DNA from: Verrucomicrobiaceae bacterium
GTDB lineage: Bacteria; Verrucomicrobiota; Verrucomicrobiia; Verrucomicrobiales; V1-33
Length of the DNA: 49,712 nucleotides
Direction of reading: 5' to 3'
Assembly (NCBI GenBank): GCA_027483175.1
Contig: JAIXVE010000060.1
Span: forward strand, 1 to 49,712
Shown: positions 7,034-15,309 of the stretch, in pieces
Layout: the number at the start of each line of letters is the position of its first letter
Position numbering within the stretch: position 1 is the stretch's first letter
The notes under the pieces: model-generated
The model's database searches: none
Seen by the model: the letters and a program-made list of their open reading frames with translations, nothing else
What the model was told of the DNA's origin: nothing
Program-made: the position numbers and the translations under genes

Positions 7034-7993
7034 ATGAAACGCATTCTTCTTACGACGACGAGTTATCAGGACACGCCTGGCGAGCATCATGAGCTGCTGG
7101 GTTCGCAGGGGTATGAGATTGTGCGGGAGAGGGGGCCGCTGACGGAGGCGAGGATGCTGGAGCTGGCGGGGGAGTTTGACGGGTTTCTGTGCGGGGATGA
7201 TGAACTGACGAAGGCGGTGCTGGAGAAGTCGAGGCCGCGGCTGACGGTGATCAGCAAGTACGGGATCGGATTGGACAAGATTGATCTGGGTGCGGCGCAG
7301 GAGTTGGGGATACCGGTGTTGTTCACGCCGGGGGTGAATCACACGACGGTGGCGGAGCATACGTTCTGTCTGCTGCTGGCGATGGTGAGGCATCTGGTGC
7401 CGTCGGCGAATGCGACTCGGGCGGGGCAGTGGAAGCGGATGACGGGGAATGAGTTGTGGCGGAAGCGGGTGGGGATCATCGGGCTGGGGAGGATCGGGCA
7501 GGAGATGATCAAGCGGTGTCGTGGGTTTGACATGGAGGTGCATGCGTTTGGGAATTACTGGCCGGCGGAGTTTGCGGCGGAGTACGGGGTGGTGCGGCAT
7601 TTGTCGCTGGAGGCGATGCTGCCGCAGGTGGACATCCTGAGCCTGCACACGATGCTGAGTCATGAGACGAAGCATCTGATTGATGCGGACAAGCTGGGGA
7701 GGTTGCCGGAGGGGGCGTGGCTGGTGAATACGTCGCGGGGGGAGCTGGTGGATGGGGAGGCGGTGCTGGCGGCGTTGGATTCGGGGCGATTGGCTGGGTA
7801 TGCGACGGATGTGATGGAGCATGAGCCGCCGCCGGCGGATCATCCGCTGCTGAAGCATGAGAAGACGCTGGTGACGCCGCACATTGGGAGTCGGACGTAT
7901 GAGAGCGTGCCGCGGCAGGCGATGCGGGCGACGCGGAATCTGATCAACTTTTTCAACGGGGACAGTGACGTGTACGTGGCGACGCGGGATTAA
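7034..7993 (+). CDS. D-2-hydroxyacid dehydrogenase (phosphoglycerate dehydrogenase-like)
   Basis: A 319-residue NAD-dependent dehydrogenase of the D-isomer-specific family. It shows the Rossmann signature VGIIGLGRIGQE near residue 147, the family block LSLHTMLSHETKHLID, the catalytic Arg in NTSRGELVD (about 231-239), the Glu in DVMEHEPP (about 260) and the catalytic His in TPHIGSRT (about 281). These make up the Arg-Glu-His relay. It is shorter than full SerA and lacks an ACT domain, so a role in serine synthesis is possible but other 2-hydroxyacids fit equally. I chose the ATG at 7034 because GGGGA at 7022-7026 is then well spaced; an in-frame ATG at 7028 is nearly equivalent. The DUF3616 gene follows within 20 bases. 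Confidence 0.85.
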   Translation: MKRILLTTTSYQDTPGEHHELLGSQGYEIVRERGPLTEARMLELAGEFDGFLCGDDELTKAVLEKSRPRLTVISKYGIGLDKIDLGAAQELGIPVLFTPGVNHTTVAEHTFCLLLAMVRHLVPSANATRAGQWKRMTGNELWRKRVGIIGLGRIGQEMIKRCRGFDMEVHAFGNYWPAEFAAEYGVVRHLSLEAMLPQVDILSLHTMLSHETKHLIDADKLGRLPEGAWLVNTSRGELVDGEAVLAALDSGRLAGYATDVMEHEPPPADHPLLKHEKTLVTPHIGSRTYESVPRQAMRATRNLINFFNGDSDVYVATRD

Positions 7994-8010
7994 CCGTGGT
8001 AGATGAGATG

Positions 8011-9027
8011 ATGAAGACCTTGATTTGTGCGGTCGTGCTGGGTGCGGCGGGGATGTATTCCGGGTGTGTGGCGGCACCTGGGTGGAAGATTGCGGTGCTG
8101 CCTGGGGAGTGGGAGTGCACGGGGTTTGAGGAGGACAAGGATCTGAGTGCGATGGCGGCTTGGGATGCGACGCATGTGCTCGTGGCGACGGACGAGACGG
8201 TGACGATTCAGCCGGGGGTGATGGATCGAGCGGCGCGGAGGATTACGGCTGGGGCGGCGCTGGCGTTGCCGGTGGGTGGGGGTGGAGAGAAGGATGAGAA
8301 GGAGGAGGCGGACTGCGAGGGATTGGCGGTGATGCGTGAGGAGAAGGCGTATTTTCTGACGGGGTCGCATGGGTTAGGGAAGAAGAAGGCGGATTTTCAG
8401 GAGGGAAGGTGTCAGGTTTTCCGGATTCCGGTGGATCCGACGACGGGTGAGGCGAGTGGGCGTGGGATTACGACGGCGAGCCTGCTGCCGTGGGCGGCGA
8501 AGGATCCGGTGCTGGGGCGTTATGTGCGGCAGCCACTGCAGTTGAACGGGTTCAACATTGAGGGGCTGGCGGCGAAGGATGGGAAGCTGTGGTTCGGGCT
8601 GCGGGCACCTAACGAGGGTGGGAATGCGTTTGTGGTGGAGACGAGTCCGGCGGCGTTGTTTGAGAAGGGTGGTGAGGGGTCGGTGCTGCACCGGATTCCG
8701 GTGGGGGCCGGGGTGGGGATTCGGGAGATCGCGGCGTTGCGGGACGGGTTTCTGGTGCTGACGGGGAATGCGAGTGCGGAGGCGACGAAGAAGCAGCCGA
8801 AGACGATGGCTCCGGGGGACGATGTGAGTTTTACGCTGTGGTTCTGGAGGCCGGTGGGGCCGGGGGGATTCACGCAGAAGATCGGGGAATTGCCGGAGCC
8901 GACGGCGAAGGCGGAGGGATTGCTGGTGCTGGAGGAGACGGCGGATGAGGTGGAGGTGCTGGTGTTGTTTGACAGTGCGCCGGGGGGAGGACCAAAGGCC
9001 TATCGACTGAGTCGGCCGAAACCGTGA
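8011..9027 (+). CDS. DUF3616-family exported protein
   Basis: A 338-residue protein with an N-terminal export signal (MKTLICAVVLGAAG), ending either in a lipobox-like YSGC at residues 16-19 or at a signal peptidase I site just after. The body carries typical DUF3616 blocks: DCEGLAV, a FNIEGLAAKDGKLWFGLRAP stretch near residues 184-203 and GNAFVVE. It is probably a beta-propeller of unknown ligand. In-frame GTG at 7996 and ATG at 8008 are alternatives; 8011 puts the signal peptide first. It lies between the dehydrogenase and sixA, overlapping the latter's possible GTG start, so the genes probably form one transcript. Confidence 0.65.
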   Translation: MKTLICAVVLGAAGMYSGCVAAPGWKIAVLPGEWECTGFEEDKDLSAMAAWDATHVLVATDETVTIQPGVMDRAARRITAGAALALPVGGGGEKDEKEEADCEGLAVMREEKAYFLTGSHGLGKKKADFQEGRCQVFRIPVDPTTGEASGRGITTASLLPWAAKDPVLGRYVRQPLQLNGFNIEGLAAKDGKLWFGLRAPNEGGNAFVVETSPAALFEKGGEGSVLHRIPVGAGVGIREIAALRDGFLVLTGNASAEATKKQPKTMAPGDDVSFTLWFWRPVGPGGFTQKIGELPEPTAKAEGLLVLEETADEVEVLVLFDSAPGGGPKAYRLSRPKP

Positions 9028-9038
9028 GCATTGAGAAG

Positions 9039-9548
9039 ATGAAGCGACTGACACTGATTCGGCATGCGAAGAGCAGCCATGCGCATGCGTGGCAGCGGGA
9101 TTTTGAGCGGCCGCTGGACGAGCGGGGTCGCCGGGATGCGGTCTTGGTGGGGCGGTATCTGGCGGGGGATGCGGGGTTCCGGCCGACGCGGGTGGTGGTG
9201 AGTGCGGCGTTGCGGACGCGGGAGACGGCGGCGGCGCTGGCGGGTGAGGGGGCGTGGGCGCGGGAGTTGGAGGTGGAGGAAGAGAGGATTTATGAAGCGC
9301 CGCTGGAGGCGCTGCTGGAGGTGATTCGGGGGCAGCCGGAGGAGGTGAGGCATTTGTGCATGGTCGGGCACAATCCGGGGATGGAGATGCTGCTGGAGTG
9401 GTGTTGTGAGGAGGAGACTCGGGCGGTGGTGACGGGAGCGGTGTTTCACATTGACCTGCCGGACGGTCCGTGGGCGGGATTGCGGGCGTGTGAGGGAGTG
9501 CTGGTGGGATCTGTGACACCGGCGCTGCTGGGCGGCGGGCCGGATTGA
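9039..9548 (+). CDS. sixA: Phosphohistidine phosphatase SixA
   Basis: A 169-residue histidine phosphatase. The N-terminal LIRHAKSS (residues 6-13) provides the RHA catalytic arginine and His9; DERGRRDA, SAALRTRETA and MVGHNPGMEML with the second catalytic His complete the SixA pattern. SixA removes phosphate from histidine residues, in E. coli on the phosphotransferase-system protein NPr. A GTG at 9024 overlapping the previous stop is an alternative start adding five residues. The stop overlaps the ATG of pdeM by one base (TGATG), so the two are translationally coupled. Confidence 0.85.
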   Translation: MKRLTLIRHAKSSHAHAWQRDFERPLDERGRRDAVLVGRYLAGDAGFRPTRVVVSAALRTRETAAALAGEGAWARELEVEEERIYEAPLEALLEVIRGQPEEVRHLCMVGHNPGMEMLLEWCCEEETRAVVTGAVFHIDLPDGPWAGLRACEGVLVGSVTPALLGGGPD

Positions 9549-10237
9549 TGAGTGCGGTGGGTGAGCTGGGGGTGGAGGCTGGGGGCGTGCGGATGGTGCT
9601 GCGGGCGGATCGGAGCCTGTGGCTGCCGGAAGGGCGGACGCTGGTGGTTTCGGATCTGCATCTGGGGAAGGCGGCGGTGTTCCGGCATCATGGGTTGCCG
9701 GTTCCTGAGGGGGACACGGAGAGGGATCTGGGGAGGTTGAGTGAGGCGATCGGGAGTTGCGGGGCGGAGCGGTTGGTGATTGCGGGGGATTTTTTTCATG
9801 CTCCGGCGGCGCAATCGGAGGGGGTGCTGGCGGCGGTGCGGGGATGGCGGGAGCGGCATGCGGGATTGGCGGTGCGATTGGTGGTGGGCAATCATGATCG
9901 GGGGGCGGCGATGCCACCGGGGGATCTGGGGTTTGCGGTGAGTGCGCGGGACTGGACGGAGGGCGGGCTGACGTTTGTGCATGACCCTGAGGAGGTGGTT
10001 GGGGAGGGGTATGGGGTGGCTGGGCATGTGCATCCGGTGCTGCGGTTGAAGGGGCGTGGGCGGATGGCGTCGGGGCCTGCGGTGCCGTGTTTCTGGGTGC
10101 GGCGGCGGGTGCTGGTGCTGCCTGGGTTTGGGACGTTCACGGGGGGGGCGGCGGTGCGGCCGGTGGTTGGTGACCGGGTGTATGCGGTGGCTGACGGCGG
10201 GGTGGTGGAAGTGCCGCGGGAGCTGGTGCGGGGGTGA
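9548..10237 (+). CDS. pdeM: PdeM-like metallophosphoesterase
   Basis: A 229-residue calcineurin-type phosphoesterase that matches the ligase-associated DNA-damage-response endonuclease PdeM. Metal-binding motifs are SDLHLGK (35-41), GDFFHA (80-85), GNHDRG (114-119) and GHVHP (159-163), plus the family-specific CFWV and LPGFGTFTGG near the C-terminus. PdeM proteins commonly accompany an ATP-dependent DNA ligase and Lhr-type helicase; neither is in this window, so here it stands apart from that cluster. The start overlaps the sixA stop. Confidence 0.75.
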   Translation: MSAVGELGVEAGGVRMVLRADRSLWLPEGRTLVVSDLHLGKAAVFRHHGLPVPEGDTERDLGRLSEAIGSCGAERLVIAGDFFHAPAAQSEGVLAAVRGWRERHAGLAVRLVVGNHDRGAAMPPGDLGFAVSARDWTEGGLTFVHDPEEVVGEGYGVAGHVHPVLRLKGRGRMASGPAVPCFWVRRRVLVLPGFGTFTGGAAVRPVVGDRVYAVADGGVVEVPRELVRG

Positions 10238-10311
10238 GGGAGGAATGGCGGACGCGGGCAACTCTCCGCTGGTCATGCGTGCGGCGTGTGTCATTGGAGC
10301 GGTAAGCAGCA

Positions 10312-11001
10312 ATGAATTCCCAAGATCTTTTCCGTTTTGTTCCCGCCGTGGCCGCCATTGTGATGACGGTGCCTGTTTCTGCGCAGGAGGCAGCGCCAGC
10401 GAGTGCCGGGCATCCGGCGGCGGCGGTGGTGCGTGACTATCTGAATTTCGTGCTGCAGCGCGAGTGGAACAAGAGTGCGGATCTGGTGGAGCCGAAGTCG
10501 CTGGAGTCGCTGCAGAAGGATTACATGGAGCGGATCAAGCGGGCGCAGACGATGGATGAGGAGGAGATGATGTTCCGGAGGGTGGGGACGTCGACGATGG
10601 AGGATCTGACGGCGATGACGCCGCGGGATTTCTATACGGCCTATCACAAAGGGCTGCAGGACCGGATGCAGATTGACGACGCGGCCCTGGAGCGTGTGAA
10701 GAAGAGCCTGCAGCTGAATATTCTGAGCATTGCGGAGGAGGATCCGACGCATGTGCACATTCTGGTGCGGACGAAGCATGCGAACGACAAGGTTAGGATC
10801 GAGAATCTGGAATTGATTTCGCTGATCAAGACGGGGAACCGGTGGCTGGTGGGGTTGAACGAGCAGATGCCGAAGATCACGACGCTGGACGGAAAGGGGC
10901 AGGCGGTGCCTGAGGCGGCGGAGGGTGCGGCTCCGGCGGTGAAGCCTGCGGCGGCGGCACCAGCGGTGAAGCCTGCGGTGGTGAAGCCGAAAGGGAAGTG
11001 A
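10312..11001 (+). CDS. Secreted hypothetical protein with Ala/Pro/Lys tail
   Basis: A 229-residue protein with a signal peptide (residues 1-24, cut at VSAQ). The folded part (about 35-200) is helical then beta and includes DYLNFVLQREWNKSADLV and a C-terminal ITTLDG. This gives the impression of an NTF2-like or DUF4878-type small periplasmic domain, but I cannot assign it firmly. Residues 205-229 are a low-complexity tail of AAPAVKPA repeats ending in KPKGK, possibly binding peptidoglycan or nucleic acid. The start is well fixed by the signal peptide. It lies 74 bases after pdeM, and the Gfo/Idh/MocA gene follows 35 bases on. Confidence 0.6.
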   Translation: MNSQDLFRFVPAVAAIVMTVPVSAQEAAPASAGHPAAAVVRDYLNFVLQREWNKSADLVEPKSLESLQKDYMERIKRAQTMDEEEMMFRRVGTSTMEDLTAMTPRDFYTAYHKGLQDRMQIDDAALERVKKSLQLNILSIAEEDPTHVHILVRTKHANDKVRIENLELISLIKTGNRWLVGLNEQMPKITTLDGKGQAVPEAAEGAAPAVKPAAAAPAVKPAVVKPKGK

Positions 11002-11036
11002 TCGGGGAGACGGATAACTGATATCAGGAGACACAC

Positions 11037-12164
11037 ATGAAGACAGTGAGGATCGGGATTATTGGCGGCGGCCTGATGGGCCGGGAGATGGCGAGTGCGT
11101 TTGCGCGGTGGTGTGCGCTGAAGGATTTGCCGGTGCAGCCGGTGCTCACGGCGGTGGCGGATGTGAATCCGGCGGTGCTGGAGTGGTTCCGGGCGTTGCC
11201 TGGGGTGGTGCTGACGACGACTGACTATCATGAGATGCTGAGGTCGCCGGAGGTGGACGTGGTGTACGTGGCGGTGCCGCACCATCTGCATGAGCGTGTG
11301 TATTGCGACGTGCTGGCGGCGGGGAAGGATTTGTTTGCGGAGAAGCCGTTCGGTATCAATCTGGCGGCGGCGGAGGCGATTTTTGCGGCGACGCTGAAGA
11401 GCGGGGCGTTTGTGCGGTGCAGCTCGGAGTTTCCGTATTTTCCGGGGGCGCAGCGCGTATTCAAGGCGGTGGGGGCTGGTGGGATGGGGCGGTTGCTGGA
11501 GATCCGGAGCGGGTTTCATCATTCGAGTGATCTGGACCCGACGAAGGTGGCGAACTGGAAGCGGTTCAGCGGGATCTGTGGTGAGGTGGGGGTGCTGGGG
11601 GATCTGGGGATGCACACCCTGCACGTGCCATTGAGGTTAGGGTGGGTGCCGCGGACGGTGTATGCGCAGCTGCAGAAAGGTTATGCGGAGCGGCCGGACG
11701 GGAAGGGCGGGATGGCGGAGTGCGATACGTGGGACAATGCGATGCTGCACACGTGGGTGGAGTCGGGAGGAGAGGATGTGCCGATGCGGCTGGAGATGAA
11801 GCGGATGGCTCCCGGGGCGACGAATTCGTGGTTCATTGAAGTGCTAGGGACGGAGGGCGGGATGTCGTATTCGACGGCGGAGCCGAAGACCCTGAGGACG
11901 TTCCGGAGGAAGGGCGGGGAGCAGGTGTGGGAGACGGTGTCGCTTGGATTCGAGATGCCGTTTCCGGCGATCACGGGCGGGATTTTCGAGCCCGGGTTTC
12001 CTGACATCATGCAGCAGATGTGGGCGGCGTACCTGATGGAGCGGGAGGGATTGCTGGGCGAGCGGTTTGGTTGTGTGACGCCGGAGGAAGCGGTGGCCTC
12101 GCACCGGGTGTTTGCGGCGGCATTGGAGTCGCAGCGGGATGGTCGGGTAGTGAACGTCGGGTGA
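11037..12164 (+). CDS. Gfo/Idh/MocA-family oxidoreductase
   Basis: A 375-residue NAD(P)-dependent oxidoreductase. The Rossmann signature is IGIIGGGLMG at residues 6-15; DVVYVAVPHHLHE and the family lysine motif FAEKPFGINL (about 100-109) follow, and the C-terminal domain has EVGVLGDLGMHTLHVP with the conserved Asp and His. The family acts on sugars, inositols and related polyols. The substrate cannot be told from sequence. An AGGAG ribosome binding site (tatcaggagacacac) precedes the ATG. queD follows after 10 bases. Confidence 0.85.
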   Translation: MKTVRIGIIGGGLMGREMASAFARWCALKDLPVQPVLTAVADVNPAVLEWFRALPGVVLTTTDYHEMLRSPEVDVVYVAVPHHLHERVYCDVLAAGKDLFAEKPFGINLAAAEAIFAATLKSGAFVRCSSEFPYFPGAQRVFKAVGAGGMGRLLEIRSGFHHSSDLDPTKVANWKRFSGICGEVGVLGDLGMHTLHVPLRLGWVPRTVYAQLQKGYAERPDGKGGMAECDTWDNAMLHTWVESGGEDVPMRLEMKRMAPGATNSWFIEVLGTEGGMSYSTAEPKTLRTFRRKGGEQVWETVSLGFEMPFPAITGGIFEPGFPDIMQQMWAAYLMEREGLLGERFGCVTPEEAVASHRVFAAALESQRDGRVVNVG

Positions 12165-12174
12165 TTCACTGATT

Positions 12175-12543
12175 ATGCGTGCGCGGATTATCAAAGAGTT
12201 CACGTTTGAGGCGGCGCAGACCCTGCCGACGCTGCCTGAGGGTCACAAGTGCCGGATGATGCACGGGCACAGTTTCCGTGTGGAGATCACGGTGGAGGGC
12301 GAGGTGGATCCGGCGATCGGGTGGGTGTATGATCATTCGCGGATTTCGCGGGCGATGCAGCCATTGCTGGCGCAGCTGGATCACAGTTATGTGAATGACA
12401 TTCCGGGGCTGGAGGTGCCGACGATTGAGAACATGTGTGCGTGGTTGTGGCGGAAGCTGGAGGTGGATCTGCCGGGGTTGTGCGAGATTGTGCTGCACGA
12501 GACGCCGACGGCGCGGTGTGTGTTCCGCGGGGAGTTCGGATAG
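12175..12543 (+). CDS. queD: 6-carboxy-5,6,7,8-tetrahydropterin synthase QueD
   Basis: A 122-residue member of the PTPS/QueD family, which converts 7,8-dihydroneopterin triphosphate to 6-carboxytetrahydropterin in queuosine and deazapurine synthesis. PEGHKCRMMHGHS (21-33) contains the catalytic Cys26 and two zinc ligands, His30 and His32; YDHSRIS, LDHSYVND and the HETPTA block with the catalytic His and Glu complete the pattern. In E. coli QueD the first zinc ligand lies in FEAAH; here the same position reads FEAAQ (Gln15). No other queuosine gene is nearby. The gene converges on the ATP-grasp-like gene, 13 bases apart. Confidence 0.85.
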   Translation: MRARIIKEFTFEAAQTLPTLPEGHKCRMMHGHSFRVEITVEGEVDPAIGWVYDHSRISRAMQPLLAQLDHSYVNDIPGLEVPTIENMCAWLWRKLEVDLPGLCEIVLHETPTARCVFRGEFG

Positions 12544-12556
12544 CCGTTAGCGATGA

Positions 12557-13846
12557 TCAGACGAACTGGCAGGGGACGAGGATACCGTCCTTCATGCCGT
12601 GGATGATTTTTTTGTCAGCGGGGACGATGGTGGCGAGGATGCCGCCGAGGGAGACTGGGCCGTTGGGAGGAGCGAAGTAGTAGGGGCAGAGGCGGACGCG
12701 GCCGCGCATGGTGCGGATGCTGCCGGTGCCTGGTTCGAAGAACGGGTGTTCGACGATGGAGGCGGGTGCGAATTCCTGGATGATCCATGGGTGATCCGGG
12801 AACTGGGTGGAGGCGGTGGCGAGGGATTGGGACCATTCGTCCTGACTGACGTCGTGGCCGATGACGACGGAGCGGCTGCCCCATGCGAGTTCGGAGAAGC
12901 CGCTGAGTTTGAGGACGAGGCGGCGTTGTTTCTGGGAGAAGCCGGCGACGTCGAGCCACGAGGAGGCGTCGAGGTTAGGGAGGACGGCGTGAGGGGGGAG
13001 CGGGGCGGGATCGACGACCCAGCCGAAGGGGATGAGGCGGGCGAGGGCGTCGCGGTTATTGTCGCGGAGTTCCTGACGCCAGAGATCGCGGAGCGGGCGG
13101 CTCCAGAAGAGGGCGAGCCAGAGTTTTTCCTCGAGCCATGGTTTGGGAGGCGCGGAGATGCGGAGCTGGCCTGCGGCGGCGGCGTCGAGCCACTGCTGCC
13201 AGTGGGTGATGGAGGGGAGGTCGAAGAGTTCGAAGAAGCGGTAGAGGTCGCGGCCGCGGGGCTGGGCGGATTCGGCGGAGACGACGGAGAATTCCGGACC
13301 GAGCTGGGAGGCGAGCCAGTCCATTTCGGGGCGGTAGTCGGAGGATTCGGAGGAGACGGCGATGTCGGCGCCGTTAGGGAAGAGCGAGCGGAAGCCGCGG
13401 TGCATGCCGTCCGGGCCGCCGGAGATGTTAGATGAAGGGAGGAGGGAGGCGTAGGTCTGGTTGAGCCATGCGGTGAGGCCGATGCCGCCGGGGACGCTGT
13501 CGATTTCGGTGAGGCGGAAGCCGTCGTCGGTGAGGAGGAGGTCCGGGCGGATGACGGATGGGAGTTGCTGGCGGAAAGCGGGGAGCCGGGCGGCGTCGAG
13601 GAGTTCGGGAGGTTTACCGGCGTCGGCGAGGGCAGCGATCCATGAGGGGAGACGGCCGGAGCGGCTGCGGTGGTAGATGCTGTCGCAGGCGGTGAGGAAG
13701 CGCTGGAGCCGGTGGCCGAGTTTGTGGAGTTGGTCGGCGAGGGCGGTGGGGATGGGGAATGGTTCCGGGGAGGAGAGCCAGTCTTTGGCTGCGAAGAGGC
13801 CGCCGTGGGGTCGTGCGGCGTCGAGAGCGGCTGGGGAGATGGGCAT
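12557..13846 (-). CDS. ATP-grasp-like protein of unknown substrate
   Basis: A 429-residue soluble protein without a signal peptide. The N-terminal half contains IRPDLLLTDDGFRLTEIDSV (139-158 region) and PGGIGLTAWLNQTY. The C-terminal third has LVLKLSGFSELAWGSRSVVIG, HPWIIQEF and a late RVRLCPYYF. The arrangement resembles the circularly permuted ATP-grasp enzymes related to glutathionylspermidine synthase: a pre-ATP-grasp DNxxLTEIDS-like strand, a lysine strand, a glycine-rich loop and a QEF metal-binding strand. This is inference; the exact metal ligands are not certain. It is the last gene of the nuoM-led minus-strand cluster, 12 bases after ruvA. Confidence 0.5.
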   Translation of the reverse strand: MPISPAALDAARPHGGLFAAKDWLSSPEPFPIPTALADQLHKLGHRLQRFLTACDSIYHRSRSGRLPSWIAALADAGKPPELLDAARLPAFRQQLPSVIRPDLLLTDDGFRLTEIDSVPGGIGLTAWLNQTYASLLPSSNISGGPDGMHRGFRSLFPNGADIAVSSESSDYRPEMDWLASQLGPEFSVVSAESAQPRGRDLYRFFELFDLPSITHWQQWLDAAAAGQLRISAPPKPWLEEKLWLALFWSRPLRDLWRQELRDNNRDALARLIPFGWVVDPAPLPPHAVLPNLDASSWLDVAGFSQKQRRLVLKLSGFSELAWGSRSVVIGHDVSQDEWSQSLATASTQFPDHPWIIQEFAPASIVEHPFFEPGTGSIRTMRGRVRLCPYYFAPPNGPVSLGGILATIVPADKKIIHGMKDGILVPCQFV

Positions 13847-13858
13847 GGGGGGCGCGGG

Positions 13859-14476
13859 TCAGGACTGACTGAGGAGGCGGAGCGCGGAGCGGAGGAGCGT
13901 GCCCTGATCTGGTTCTTCGGTGGGGTGGGAGTCGAGGACGCGCTTGAGGGCTTTCTGGGCTTCTGGTTGTTTGTAGCCGAGATTGATGAGGGCGAGCATG
14001 ACGTCGTTGGCGGCGGAGTCGCGTGAGGAGGCGGGGAGGGCTGGGGTGGCGGAGTCTTTCCATGCGGCGGTGACGCCGACCTTGTCTTTGAGTTCGAGGA
14101 TGATGCGTTCGGCGGTTTTTTTGCCGACCCCGGAGATTTTGGAGAGGGCGGCGGCGTCGCTGCGGACGACGTTGCTTTTGAAGTCGGGGACGCTCATGCC
14201 GCTGAGGATGGCGAGGCCCATTTTGGGGCCGACGCCGGTGACGCGCTGCATGAGGAGACGGAAGAGATCGCGTTCGTCGTCGGTGGCGAAGCCGTAGAGC
14301 GTCTGTTCCTGTTCGCGGACGTGGAAGTGGACGAGGAGTTTGACGGGTTGGCCTGCGGCGGGGAGTTTGTCGTAGGTGCTGACGGGGATGAAGACCTCGT
14401 AGCCGACGCCGGCGACGTCGATGGTGACGCGGTCTGGGAGGCTTTCCGCGAGGTGGCCGCGCAGGAAGGTGATCAT
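13859..14476 (-). CDS. ruvA: Holliday junction branch migration protein RuvA
   Basis: A 205-residue RuvA, normal length for the family. Domain I begins MITFLRGHL and includes VGYEV and VHFHVREQEQTLYGF. Domain II has the two helix-hairpin-helix motifs VTGVGPKMGLAIL (about 79-91) and ISGVGKKTAERII (about 114-126). Domain III at the C-terminus (ALINLGYKQPEAQKAL) binds RuvB. It forms the tetrameric junction-binding core of RuvAB. Neither ruvB nor ruvC is in the window. It sits 6 bases after the phosphoesterase gene on the same strand. Confidence 0.95.
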   Translation of the reverse strand: MITFLRGHLAESLPDRVTIDVAGVGYEVFIPVSTYDKLPAAGQPVKLLVHFHVREQEQTLYGFATDDERDLFRLLMQRVTGVGPKMGLAILSGMSVPDFKSNVVRSDAAALSKISGVGKKTAERIILELKDKVGVTAAWKDSATPALPASSRDSAANDVMLALINLGYKQPEAQKALKRVLDSHPTEEPDQGTLLRSALRLLSQS

Positions 14477-14482
14477 GAGGGG

Positions 14483-15205
14483 TTACTTGCCGAGCGCGAG
14501 GCGTTCTGCAAGCTGGTCCGGGAGCCCGGCGGCGCGGATTTTGCGTTGAGCGGTTTCGATGTCGTAGGGGACGCGGCGGATGGTGATCTGCTGGTTATCG
14601 TGGTCGTAGAGGGCATAGGCGCTGCGCCAGTCGCCGTCTCTGGGTTGGCCGACGCTGCCGACGTTGACGAAGTATTTGCGGCCGGCCTCGATGCGGAGGG
14701 ATTCCGAGCTGTCGAGGGAGACGCTGAGGGCTTTGACGTAGAAGCGAGGGGTGTGGGTGTGGCCGAAGAAGCAGACGGGAGTGAACTGGTAGCTGAAGCT
14801 GGCCATGGCGTCGAAGCGGTTCATGACGTAGGCCCAGCTGGTGGGGGTGTCGAGGGTGGCGTGGACGATGGTGAAGTCGCGGACCTGGCGGACCATGCGG
14901 AGGTTGCGGAGCCAGTGTTTGTCTTCCTGGGTGAGCTGACGCCGGGTCCATTCGAGGGCGGCGTGGGCGAGGGGGTTGAGGCCGACGATTTCGGTGGTGG
15001 CGCTAGCTTCCTCGTCGTGGTTGCCTTTGACGACTGGGCAGCCGAGTTCCTGGAGACGTGCGACGCACTCGTGGGGGTTGGCGTTGTAGCCGACGACATC
15101 GCCGATGCAGACGAACTGGTCAGCGCCCTGGGCCTTCGCATCTTCCATGACGGCATCGAAGGCCTCGAGGTTCGCATGGATGTCTCCGAAGATGGCGAAT
15201 TTCAT
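14483..15205 (-). CDS. YfcE/MJ0936-type metallophosphoesterase
   Basis: A 240-residue calcineurin-like phosphoesterase. Motifs in order are FGDIHANLEAF (6-16), CIGDVVGYNANP, VVKGNHDEEA, a late CFFGHTHTPRFY and VNVGSVGQPRDGD. This is the family best known from bacterial phosphodiesterases of unclear physiological substrate, related also to diadenosine-type hydrolases. The ATG at 15205 gives the usual start immediately before the first metal motif; the open frame extends much further upstream, but only as a proline-rich shadow of the tatD gene. It is separated from tatD by about 100 bases and sits 6 bases before ruvA. Confidence 0.8.
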   Translation of the reverse strand: MKFAIFGDIHANLEAFDAVMEDAKAQGADQFVCIGDVVGYNANPHECVARLQELGCPVVKGNHDEEASATTEIVGLNPLAHAALEWTRRQLTQEDKHWLRNLRMVRQVRDFTIVHATLDTPTSWAYVMNRFDAMASFSYQFTPVCFFGHTHTPRFYVKALSVSLDSSESLRIEAGRKYFVNVGSVGQPRDGDWRSAYALYDHDNQQITIRRVPYDIETAQRKIRAAGLPDQLAERLALGK

Positions 15206-15309
15206 CGTGGGTTGCAGCGCGGGAGAGAGGGGTTTGTCAAGAGAGCGGGGGGGAGCGGCAATGCAAGGGAACTTCCGGCCCGATTTTCCAATTTGCTGGA
15301 GGATGAGGA

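Noticed and set aside
6536-8077. A 513-residue minus-strand open frame opposite the hydroxyacid dehydrogenase
   Set aside because: It is Arg/Pro/His-rich low-complexity sequence mirroring the G-ending codons of the real plus-strand gene; no motif or start signal supports it.
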